This document shows positions 13,144 through 23,460 of a DNA stretch of 64,000 nucleotides, one piece after another. The notes beneath the pieces were generated by a model, which ran no database searches, was not told the origin of the DNA, and saw nothing but the letters and a program-made list of their open reading frames with translations. The translations under genes were made by a program, and so were the position numbers. Source of the stretch: Eutrigla gurnardus (taxonomy: Eukaryota; Chordata; Actinopteri; Perciformes; Triglidae). Positions within the stretch are counted from its first letter, which is position 1; each line of letters starts with the position of its first letter. The stretch is taken from NCBI GenBank assembly GCA_963514095.1, contig OY741280.1:9375964-9439963 (forward strand), written 5' to 3'.

Positions 13144-15349
13144 GGACACTGTGCATGATGCTCCAGACAATGCCCCAGATCAAACTATGGCAGACATACC
13201 AACACTCCCCGACGCAGCAAAAGTCATGGTTGAGGATGACATAATTGGCCATCCTGCATCCATTGCATATCATGACAGCCTGAAGCAGCTCGCTGAGTAT
13301 CTCCTTCTCCCTGTCAGTGTGTGTTCTGCCCAGGACCCAAACAGGAAGGTAGCGTGCCGGACATAAAAAAGTAGGACAAACTATGTAATATATTATCTGA
13401 GGATTTATTTGTAAGATATGAAGTGCTGGACAGACATATTGCACAGTGTTTTTTCATAAAGTTGGATCAGCATAAAATTCCAAATTTGGGACAATGTTCT
13501 TATACATTTTTTTTCTGTTTTTGTTCTAATATATTTTCAAAGGAGATGCACGCATGGACAGTCCTGGATTCTGTGCACAGTATTGTACCTATACTGCCAT
13601 GGACAATGAATCCAGACAGATAATCTGCATGGTCAACATCGACAAGCGTGAAACCATGCAGAACTCTGTCATCATGGAGAAGGAGGGCTTCATGCAAGCA
13701 TTTGAGACACTACGTGAGGAACTCAACATAGAAGAATTCTGCACAGACGCTCATTCCCAGATATCAGCCCTCTTCAGTAAGTTTATTATTGTTTTTTGCT
13801 GTAGGAGATTGTTTCAGCAATCCAACTCTGTGCATCTAGTCCTATGACATGATCATCACTTACATTATTATGAATGGACAATGAGTTGAATTATGACTTA
13901 GCATATATCCTCTGACTTTTTCTGTCCTACAGACAACAAAGGGAAATATAAAGATTGTGGCGTCTGACACACTCAGAAAATAAAGAAAATGCTTCACGAA
14001 GCTTCATTTGGACATCACTACATAATAGTTATCGGGCAAAAATGGCTTCTATTGTTATTGACCACATTATTCACAACCTGTGTAATTTTTGTTCCGCAGG
14101 ACATGTGGACCGGACTTCTTCACCATGTGACTGGAGAACATGCAGGGGCCTTGGTGCCTGTCATCATGGTCCCTTGGTGGGGGACAGAGAGAAGGGGTGG
14201 ATCCAGAAGAGTTCTATGGCACACCACAGACTGACATAACTAGTCCTTGATGCACGCTGGCTAAAGAGCATACACAAATATCTACACTTTAGGTATGTCA
14301 GCATAGGTCTATGTCCAAATGACTGTTTTCCCCTGTGAAAATATTCAACTGTACTTCTGTATTTGTACTGCTATTTCTTCATTTGTACCAGAGTATAAAG
14401 CAATTGTATCTTTCCTCTGTGGTTTCAGGTCAACTGCAGAGTTGGAGTCCTTCCACAATCATATTCTCATGTACGCAAGCAAGCGCTTCAGCTTTTCACC
14501 GCCCGTGTACGCTGCTCGAGTCATGTTGGCTGCCCTGGACTACAACCACCACGTTGACAGACCAGCCAAGAGAAGGGCTGATGGCTCTCTTCAGTATGTT
14601 TAATTTTATATGGAAAAATGAAATAATGTACACTGTAAGGTAATATGAATGTATCACTAAGCTTCTAATCTTTTCTCTTATGGTAGATACGGCAAGGTGT
14701 ACAATAAAAAGTCCAGGAAGTGGAGCCTTTACACAGTAAAGGTGGAAAAGGACTACACATACATTGTGGACCTCCAAAGTGCAATTCTGCGGCGCCGATT
14801 GTCCGCTACTGGGGGTGTGCCACGGGTCGCAAGGAAGAGGCCTGATGATCCCCGTCAACATGGGGTTCTGTCAGGTGTCCTGGCCCCATCGACGCAGGAG
14901 CTTCTGCAGAGTCAACTCAGCAGAGGGCTATGTGAGTTTTCTTACAATATTGTAGCTTGATCACGAAGTTTAAACATAATTATGTGCAAAAGGTCATTTT
15001 AAAAATCGATATCATAAGTTATGATCTAAAATAATTATCTAAACAAAGCCAAGGATGAAACACATGTCATAAATGTTTGTGAAATGGAAACAAAGTTGTA
15101 AGTGTTGTCATTCATTGTGTGTCTCTGAAACACAGTAATTATTGTCAGATGTGTAATTTTGATATTCTTCCTAAAGGTAAATCGCTGCCAAAGGAGTGAT
15201 CACCACAGCTGACAATGACGCCGCATGCACAGCATGACCTGTCAGCCATCCCTGGAAACACCTTTTCTTTTGTGTAGATACACTCAGGTGTTCTTGTTTT
15301 TAAAAGTATTTGTTAGGTCTATTTTTTTATGTTTATTTTTTGATAAAAT

Positions 15350-15355
15350 AATAAA
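15350..15355 (+). terminator. AATAAA polyadenylation signal, transposase-relative gene
   Basis: It lies 151 bp after the predicted TGA at 15197-15199 and is followed by a T/G-rich stretch, as expected for a poly(A) site. Confidence 0.65.
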
Positions 15356-15463
15356 GTGTTAGACCACATTTGTTGTCATTCATTTAGAATGTAAGGAGGT
15401 GAGAAATGTAATAGCTTGCTTATGCAGAAACAGTAAAGGAAAGGCACTTATCATTTTCTAAAT

Positions 15464-15469
15464 TTTATT
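15464..15469 (-). terminator. AATAAA polyadenylation signal, P2X7-domain gene
   Basis: On the minus strand it lies about 130 bp beyond the stop at 15601-15603. The two convergent genes of the element therefore end about 110 bp apart without overlap. Confidence 0.6.
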
Positions 15470-15600
15470 CAAACTAGACAAATTATAAATTACAATAAAA
15501 AACAGAACTTTGGACTGTACAGACTGTAAACCTCAGTGCAAATTTTACAGGAATATGTAAAGCAGTACACAGTGTAAACGGCAGGGCTCAAAAGTAAATG

Positions 15601-16820
15601 CTATTTATTGCACTGTGCTTGCACTCTACTGGGGATGAAACCTTTATACTGTCTGTGTGGATCTGGGTAGCGGTCTCTTATTTTCCAAACACAGCAACTA
15701 GGAATTACTACTCTGTGCCCAGCTCCCAGTGCCCCATATTGCCACACAACATATTGCCGGTATGCTGCGTGGCGGAATTGTTTATTACTCTCCCCTGGGT
15801 TTGGAAGGTCCTCCACAGCCCGGACATCATTCCAGATCCTTCTGGCAAGTCGCAAGACCCCCTCCTGCAGAATGTATACATCAAAGTGAGGCAGTAGGGA
15901 AATGCAGGAGTCAGGTTATTGCCCACAACACTTTCTTTCGATATCTGTGGGCATGTTGCGGCACACACACCAAGTGGGTTGACCTGGAGCTGGAGGGCCT
16001 GGTGGAGGAGCATCTCCTGATGTTGACATGTGCAGGATATCAAAGATGAGGCTTGGGTCCCTTGTCAGGCAGGTCTGCAGCAAATGTTTGCATTCTTCAA
16101 AGCTCAGTGTTTGAATTCTGGCCTGTAAAACAATAATTCATCAAGAAGATTAGACTTTTTTGGACAGATCTTTATTGTCCTGTAAGAGGACTTTTGTGTT
16201 CACAGTAGGCCTACAAGGCAGGTCATCATCATTTATAGTTATTGGTGATGTTGAGGTCCGAAAAATATTAATTAAAAATGCTATTTTAGATAGGCTACCT
16301 GCTCATCTGCAATTCTTTGAGATTGCAGATTCTCCACTCGCACAATGTCGTCATGTTGAAGGTGTTCTCCGGTCGCTTGCTCCACGTCCTCTACCTCGAG
16401 TTCCTCGGCTCCTACCCGGTGCACCACCTCTAGCACAGCCTCCTCTTGTTCGACGACCTCGGGCCTGTCCCCTTAGACCTGAAGACGTGCTCAGCCCCGG
16501 ACTGTAGCTAGGATCAGAGCCAATGCTCTCGTCGTGAAAGCTCTAACAAGCATAATAACAAAGATATATTTGAACACAAAATTCACGTTTGTCAGGGGGG
16601 AAAAAAACATTGTTACCATGTAATTTAGCAGACGCTTTTATCCAAAGTGACGTACATTTGAGAGTTCATCAAACACAAAACATCTAAAGTTATTATTGCT
16701 AAACATAACATGCTAGCTTGAAAGCTGAATCTGCAGCCTCTGGGTCGGCAGAGACATACTATTTTTTTTTTAATTATCATTAGAATAATAAAATAGTTTG
16801 CTTACTGATGAATGAGACAT
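15601..16820 (-). pseudogene. P2X7-receptor intracellular-domain protein, 3 exons, disrupted
   Basis: Exons on minus: 16820-16806 (MSHSS), 16542-16299, 16122-15601; all junctions are GT-AG and in phase. Exon 2 encodes a Ser-rich then RG-rich segment (RGQARGRR, RGTRGRGRG). Exon 3 (173 codons) encodes the cysteine-rich module of the P2X7 cytoplasmic tail: PTWCVCRN, ERKCCGQ, then AYRQYVVWQYGALGAG and IPSCCVWKIRDRYPDP, ending FIPSR. In P2X7 this ballast domain is reported to bind guanine nucleotide and zinc through such cysteines. Here it stands alone, with no channel transmembrane segments. Damage: a frameshift at about 16350-16356 (frame meets TGA at 16353-16351) and one nonsense TAA at 15918-15916 between CCGQ and PDSC. 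It is convergent to the transposase relative and lies inside the transposon ends. Stand-alone P2X7-like domain genes are multicopy in fish; their function is unknown. Confidence 0.87.
16617..16660 (+). repeat. conserved teleost SINE/LINE-tail-like fragment in an intron
   Basis: TAATTTAGCAGACGCTTTTATCC and the following bases closely resemble a segment found in many fish retroelement tails. It sits in intron 1 of the P2X7-domain gene, so it inserted into an already present transposon. No head or target duplication is visible, so it is only a fragment. Confidence 0.55.
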
Positions 16821-16980
16821 GAGGTAGTCGTAGTCTGAGGCAGAAATGGCTGAGTCGGCAAAGTCGGCTCTCCTCCTTGCTGAGTCTCACTGCCAGATGC
16901 GCGTTCAAGTTTGTGGGGGCGTGGCTTTGGACGGAGCACTGGAGGGGGAGGGGAACTTAGAGGAAGTGCGACTTTGAAAT

Positions 16981-17004
16981 CTTGCTAGCTCTCTTGCTAG
17001 CTCT
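16981..17004. repeat. tandem 12-bp subterminal repeat with GCTAGC core
   Basis: CTTGCTAGCTCT occurs twice in a row, 21 bp inside the right end. The GCTAGC core also sits in both arms of the left subterminal palindrome, so it is a candidate transposase-recognition motif shared by both ends. Confidence 0.6.
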
Positions 17005-17009
17005 CCAGG

Positions 17010-17029
17010 ATCGTAGACCCTAGCTTTAA
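17010..17029 (-). repeat. right terminal inverted repeat and target duplication
   Basis: GTAGACCCTAGCT (17013-17025) followed by TTAA (17026-17029). It is the inverse of the left end and defines the element boundary. Confidence 0.93.
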
Positions 17030-20000
17030 GTTGTTTTTAACTATTGGGCTGTGGGCTGATTAGATAACGGTGTTAGAACCAAACAAAAAAACAGTTTGTG
17101 CCAGCTTCAGGAGGTTTGATGCAAGATACAGATATCATCCCGATCAATCACAGGGGTTGAATGGTATTGCCTATTCCTTACTTGCTTGGAGATGTTATCA
17201 AAACTAAATCATCCCATCTCTTTATAGATTGTCCCTGTTCTGTCCTGAGACCTGCATTTCCTTGCAGTTTGATACCATCACACTCCATATTTCATGACTT
17301 CAAACAGTTACAGGGGTAAATTTCTCTCCGAGTCCCAGTGGTGGCTCACATCGTGTTCCTCCCAGATGAATGTTAGCAACAAGATGGCTTAAAGCTTTTA
17401 GCACCATATTTCTGTTGCAATGGTGTTACTGCAGTGCAGAGGCGTGTACCTCAAAAGCTGGAGTGAATTCAGATCTGGTTATCCCAGTCAGTGTGAGGGC
17501 ATTTCAGAGATTTATATTCATGATTTCACACATGGAAAAACCATTAGAGGAGGGGAAGGCAACATTCGATAGCTTGACCAATCCAAAACCAGTAATAAGT
17601 GTGCATAAGAGAGTTTTTCTTTTTATTTTGGAAAATTGTGAAAGACCCTCTTATCCAAATCACCACATTCAGAGCCCTTGACAGTTGTATGGCCTGTTAT
17701 TTATGGTAGTTTGCAAGAAGACCTGCCTTACTCTGGTTCTGAATGGCTCGTACTTCACAGTAATTCATGATTTTTTCCATTTTATTTCTGATCAACAAGA
17801 TAGCTGGACGGTTGGGTTAATGATTTAGACTCAGATGTGGGTGTTTTCATAAGGATTGAAGGCTTCATGTTAAGTGCTCGGTCTATGTTATAATGGGGGA
17901 AATCTGTAACACAGAGTCTGCCTCAAGATGCACATCACAATAATGTAAATCATTACATTTTAGGTAAGTTTAGAATGTAATTGTCAATGTTATTGAAATG
18001 TTACCTCTACAGTGATGATAACATGACTGTGTGTGTGTGTGTGTGTGCGCGCCTGCATACGATGACCCAATTTCCTGTAAGGATGACACAGGTCATTTAT
18101 TCTGACCTTCCCTATATGCACAAACAAACAAACAGCTGCAAACTGATGACACAGCAAACAGCCTCAAATTCATACGCTACAATACCACATTGTAATCCCG
18201 CCAACAAAAGATGGGTACAATAGCTGTGTACATGCTGCAGGCAACCAAATACATCCTCCCCCCAAAAAACAGTGGACAAAACAGTTACACCACACAGAAA
18301 CTGACACATTAATGCCTCAATACAAAGCACTGGCCCCTTTTTCACTCCAAAAAGTTAAAAGAATCTCGGAACACAAACCTCGCTCCAATCCACGACCCTG
18401 CCAGCAAGGTACCTTCCACTGGCCTGGGAACTGCTGGGGTACATGTTAGAACTGAACAATGACCGTTGGTGCTACAAAACACTGGTTTGCAATATAAAGA
18501 CTTGGAATTGGACTTAGTTTGATTTTAATATTACAGTTTAAAGATAAAGGGAACATGTGAGAAATGCTTAACATTATTTGCTAATTGTTTCAATATTCAA
18601 TGTTCCAAAGCAAAACAATAACCATAAACTACTTCTAATGTCCCGTTCGGACATTAAGCAGCGCTTTAACAACAGCTATGGGACTGTGTCCTTGCATGCA
18701 AAAATAACGTCTCAAACAAAGCTGTCAAATGTTATCTATTTTGCCTAGTTGCAGAACATCAAATAGGTGGGTCTTATCTAATACGAGGAGGAAAGAAGCA
18801 CAAACAAGGGTTCACGTCCTTTAAGTATCTTGGTTTAGATTCTGTCTGCTACTATTTGTCAAACTGAAACAAACGGCGAGAGTGAAGCTGCAGGAGACGA
18901 GTCAGACTCACCTGGGTTCAGATAAGGCAAGCATCCTTGTCAGCAATCGATGACACTCAATATATATTCTGGCCTGTTAGTGTCTGGCATGGCAAGGCTT
19001 TGCATTAAATAATACCTCATTGGAGGTGCAGGGTCAGGTCTCAGTTACCAGGAACCAAGCAACAGTAGATCAAGGCTATTGAACTGGATTACATTACTAG
19101 ATCCAGGTCTTCCTGTGTTTGTGCTCGTCCCTGTATTTGTTTTCCGCTGTGTGTAGCTGTGTGTTCGTGGAATTTAAACTTTCAACACTTCCAGTGAAGA
19201 AATCCCTCTTGGCAATGGAATTTCTTTCCCCTGATTAACTAAATAAGCCTGAAGGAAAACATGTCTAAGCAGCTATATTTGGGTGAATTAAGGAGAGATC
19301 TCCTCAGAGACAAACATTTGTACCTGGAAGTTTAATGTATTCTTTATTTGGATAACAATAATAACAAGCTTAAAAGGAAGGACTATTATACAGCTATCGG
19401 GATGTACAGACGCAGAACGAACAGCAACCTCCTTGGTTGTTAGTAGAACGATGCACTGCTCCTACCAGGTGCAGTGAATTATCTTCCTCTCTACTTTCCC
19501 TCAAACTGCCTTCCCCCCCGTATCTCTGCAGCTGTGTACATGGGTGCCTCTGCATCTGTGTTTCAAGCGATGAAGCAAGAGAGATTCAGATGGGAAACCA
19601 CGTCCAAACACGGAGAGGAGGAAATACCAGAAACCGTACATATAAAGCAGGGTGGGAGATATCGGCCGGCCGACCTGGTGGAGACCAGCTGTGGGGCGAG
19701 CTGAGGAAACATCCAAGGAAGTCTTCCTAACGTCCCAGAAGGCAGGGAAGATTAGACAAATCACAACGCTCGGAGAAAGCATTAGTCACATCCCAGAGTG
19801 CCCTGCTCTGGAGAGCAGCATGGCGCTGGAGAGTCAGGTATTACGGCTGAAATGATAACTTGGAGATGAATGAGTGTTTGTCGTGTGCACCTGGATCACT
19901 CAGCCAGCATCCTGGGGGGAAGATGAAAGGATGATTTCTGAAACCGAGACGAAATAGAGAGTGGGGAAGTGGAAAAACTGGCCTTACCCATTTTGCATCT

Positions 20001-22829
20001 GAATTTTGTGCTGTATCCATTTACAAATTGCATCTTTTTAGGATGGATAGAGATTGATGGAAACACATGAGGGCTTACAAGCTGTCATTATTTCATTGTC
20101 ATAGCAAAAGTAAAAGGCAACGCTCTTAGTGGGTGGAAAGGAAAGAGAGAGTAAAGAAATGAGGTGGAGGGCAGACGGAGGAGTGCAGGAGGACTTTGAT
20201 GGTTGGAGCGACAGCTGTGTCCCTGGTGAGTGTCTTTGAAGAACAAGAGGAAGCCTCAAAATAAATGCATTAATTGTAGATGTGGAGAAAAATGAAAGAA
20301 GAATGATGGAGATGAAGGAGAAGAGAAACAGATTGTGTTTGTTGACTCGGAATAACTCCAGCTGAGAGAGATGAAAGGCCTTGCAATTGTCACGTCAGAG
20401 GTTATAAAAGCAGGAATGTAGAGCTGGTGGATAATGCCTCAGAGCGCTGACGTGTGATCAGTTATTTTCATGAGCGGTGGCACAAAAAATCTTGACTGAA
20501 TATTTGTCTTGTTTTTTGTACCTTAAGACTTCTTTTGACTCTACAGAAGTAACACAAGTAAATAGGTGGCTGCAATCATGCGCAACGTTCAAAACTTTCT
20601 TCTTCATAGGGAACTTCTGAGCTGAATCCAACAATACTTCGAAGGTCCTCGTTGTTCCACGATCTATAAATCTCAAAGTTAGCACCTGTTCCAATGGATG
20701 AATCCAACTTGTTCAATCTTTTATTTTAGACTTTTTTTTTTTACTCCAGAGACAGTTGTCAGAGTTTTATGACCCTCAATAGCTCACTCTGTGGCCTTAG
20801 TCCAACCTCATCCGCCTGCCTGCAATGAATAAATGATAGAAATTGAGAAAATAATAGCAGCAGAGGCAAAAGCTCATACGCAGAGAAAGAAATTGAAGGG
20901 GAAAGTGAGACGTGGAGGCAACCAAACTTTATTGGTATTATAAGACAAGAGGTGAGGAGGAGTGAGACTATAAATGTTAACAGTCTCTTCCTAAATCACT
21001 TGGTAGTTCTCGACAAACTTTTGAAAGTGCCTCGATTTCTCATTAAGGGTCTACAGTTTTTAAAGCACGGTCACCACTTGGACACCATCAGAACTCTTCC
21101 CCTAACAGCATTGTTTCACTTTTATCTGCTTTTCCAGAGCGGGGCGTCGATGATTTATCTGAGACGAGCCAAATGCGCCGCATGCTTAAAGTGGTTGAGG
21201 TTGTAGCAAAGGGGAACAAAATAGCTGAAAAAGCTCTCAGGTGCCTCTCTATAGGGGACTGTGTCTCTCAGGTGATTTCTGAAGCAGCCTATCTATAGTC
21301 CTGGTGCAACCTAACTGTATAAATATCTATTCCTTCCCCCCTTCCTCCCCCCAACCCGCTTTCTTCCTCACACCTTTCCCCAGGAGACGTCCTTTTCTCT
21401 TGCTGAGTCTCTCCCCTGCACCCCGTTATTCCAGAGGCCCTGCGAGTTCCCATCCTTTTTACCATAGGCATTAACATACCTTTGATCGCACTCGCCCTAC
21501 CTTCTCTCCACTTCATTACGGATGCATACATCTCCCTCTCTTTTTTCAAAATATCTTTGTCCTAGTCAGCAGTTAGGAATGTTCATTTAACAACTGCCTT
21601 AGATGGAATTATAACGGTAAAAGGAGATGGCTTTGAAATGGAAATTGCGCGCATGGGAGGCTCTGGCGAGCGCACCGGCGGTCTCCTGGATCCCGATGAC
21701 GAACACCCGGGTTTCATTCCATCTGACATCAGAGGCAGAGGCAGGCTCACGAAGAACAAACATGTCGTGGAGAGAGGCAGAGATAAGAAAGATAGACAGA
21801 CAACCCTGTCCTTAGTTGACAAACAGCTGCACCGGCTCCCTCTCCTCTTTTATCTGCACCGTGGCTTCGCTTTCATCTGCCGCACGGTTTGATGTGATGG
21901 TATTATTTACTCGTTATTAGAGGCAGAAGAAATTGTGTCTGTCATTAGCTTGATAACACCTCTGCCAGATGACATGACGGACAAGAGCTCTGACTGGAAG
22001 AAGGAAGAACCCATGGGGGGATCAGAATCAGAGGTTGGGTATTACTTGTTATTTTAAGGATGGAGAAATAGATGAGGCCCACAGAGATGGAGATGGAGGG
22101 AGAAGAAAGGCAAGAAAACGGTCTGAGTAACAAAAGATGGAATTACTCAAAAACACCACAAGCAAGCAGAGGAATAAAGGGAATAGTTAACATCACCAGG
22201 AATCCAGAGAAGAGTAGACTGGAGGAAAACCTAGAATTAACTAGATGTGTAGAAGTGTAGATAGATGATTAAGTGCAACAAGTCTTCCAAATTAAGCAGC
22301 AAAATATTTTGACTGGAATTGCCCACCTCTATACCTCTAGATCTATAAGCAGTTTTTGTCCTGATGTCCCCATTTGTCAGAGCCTTCCGAAACGGATACA
22401 AATGTTATGAGGTAAAGAAGTTTAGAAGTTTATTTAAACCCAAACCATGACATTTCCACAACTTTAAGATTAGGGGACCTCTGTTGTCATGGTTCAAATA
22501 TTTACGAGGTTAGAGACGCAGATCGATCATAGACATGGTGAAAAGAAACCAGCACTGAAGGATTGTAGAAAACCAGTGAATAATGGTCTCAAACATGTCC
22601 ATCCATCACATCTCCTCCCTCAGAGGATTTTGTGGCTTTAGAACTATGTTTCAGGGAAGACTCGGTGTCATGTTTAAGATATCAGCTTACGGTTGGGAAA
22701 CACCGGGTTAAAGGAAACCCATTGATATGTCATCTGTCATGAAATAATAAAGGAATGACCATCGTAAGTTCCCAGATCCCGAGGTGACATCTCCAAATAG
22801 ACACCAGGAAGTCCTTCTGCTGTGTCTGT
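17030..22829. other. non-coding DNA, no supported gene
   Basis: Contains a small (GT)n at 18029-18048 and scattered reading frames under 100 codons. The frame at 19474-19704 has an exon-like look (GGRYRPADL), but it lacks splice support and a family match. The remainder is AT-rich with no recognisable element. Confidence 0.5.
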
Positions 22830-22910
22830 AGTCACTCACTATATAGTGGGATGTATAGTGAGTTCACCATTGTGTAGTGCTGTCCCACTGTATAGTGATA
22901 ATTATTGTTC
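22830..22910. repeat. degenerate (C)ACTATATAGTG-type repeat
   Basis: CACTCACTATATAGTGGGAT, TATAGTGAGTTCACC and TGTCCCACTGTATAGTGATA recur within 80 bp. The pattern resembles the widespread teleost miniature repeat with ACTATATAGTG motifs. No boundaries could be set. Confidence 0.4.
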
Positions 22911-23181
22911 CACTGACTTTTGTGATGCTATGCAATCTTTTCCAGCATTTCTTTCATCAGCACAGCTCCCATGAAAACAGAGCAGCAGCCATTGTAACTT
23001 TCTTCCACATTCATTATATTTGCTCTTTACTCTCAATTTTCTGCATAAAAACTTTGATGTAATTATCAAAATTGTTATACGTTTTCATTGATGTATAAAT
23101 CAATTGATCACTACATAGTTTGATCACTAGTTGCTCAAGTTCAAAGGTGACTCATGGGAATGTAAACCAAAATGTTGATAT

Positions 23182-23226
23182 TGGTGTGTGTGTGTGTGAG
23201 CATGAATGTGTGCGTGTGTGTGTGTG
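23182..23226. repeat. imperfect (GT)n microsatellite
   Basis: GT dinucleotides interrupted by AGCATGAA and a CG. Confidence 0.9.
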
Positions 23227-23239
23227 CCCCCTTTCTCCT

Positions 23240-23460
23240 TCATTTTCTTGTAATTAGTGCAAGCTCGTTAATTAAGCCACAAGGCACTCAATTATATTTC
23301 CCCTTTTAGGGCTGACCTAAACCTGAGGGAAAACATGTTGAGCCGTCAAAGAAACAATGGCCCCACTGATCTTTGAGTAATTATCAATTACTATGGTTAT
23401 TAATCACTCACTGTCAATCGCTCACAAAGGCGCCTGACAAGCGTGCATGACCTCACTGGC
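23240..23460. other. candidate conserved non-coding element
   Basis: Dense TAATTA-type homeodomain cores (TAATTAGT, TTAATTAAG, GAGTAATTATCAATTAC, TTATTAATCAC) and a SOX-like AACAATGG occur in non-repetitive sequence. This composition is typical of vertebrate developmental enhancers. It is an inference from motif density alone. Confidence 0.25.

Larger units (their letters stand above)
11424..15199 (+). pseudogene. Kolobok-like DDE transposase relative, multi-exon, disrupted
   Basis: Exons consistent with GT-AG splicing and a continuous frame: 11424-11647, 11825-11926, 12407-12508, 12638-12703, 12813-12962, 13048-13366 (ends in a stop), 13543-13776, 13933-14292, 14429-14593, 14687-14931, 15177-15199. 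The N-terminus is a Lys/Arg-rich stretch (KKARKRK near residue 17) and a conserved TRVNIGAAFERWRQL block. Exon 5 is acidic (run of Asp). Exon 7 carries GDARMDSPGFCAQYCTYT and CTDAHSQI, which I read as the first and second catalytic Asp regions of a Kolobok-type DDE nuclease. Exons 9-10 encode the conserved C-terminus (STAELESF, KRFSFSPPVYAAR, QYGKVYNKK). Breaks: the segment normally joining exons 6 and 7 is absent; TGA at 13965; the region expected to hold the next conserved Trp/His block is deleted; frame changes near 14040-14150; TAA at 14237. Related multicopy genes are common in fish. The copy is a pseudogene. Confidence 0.85.
11092..17025 (+). mobile_element. Kolobok-like TTAA DNA transposon, two genes, full length but decayed
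   Basis: The element is flanked by TTAA on both sides (11088-11091 and 17026-17029). Its ends are inverted: both begin AGCTAGGGTCTAC, and 15 of the first 16 terminal bases match. TTAA target duplications are characteristic of the Kolobok and piggyBac groups. The catalytic-region motifs of the plus gene (GD.R.DSPG and TDAHSQI) match the Kolobok-type DDE family. Two convergent genes fill the element: the transposase relative on plus (11424-15199) and a P2X7-intracellular-domain protein on minus (15601-16820). Subterminal sequence carries repeated GCTAGC cores at both ends. Both genes are broken, so this copy is not autonomous. Family naming rests on motif recognition plus the TTAA. Confidence 0.85.

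Noticed and set aside
11424..15199. Functional host gene interpretation
   Set aside because: Stops, frame changes and a missing central segment, together with transposon ends around it, make a decayed mobile-element gene far more likely.
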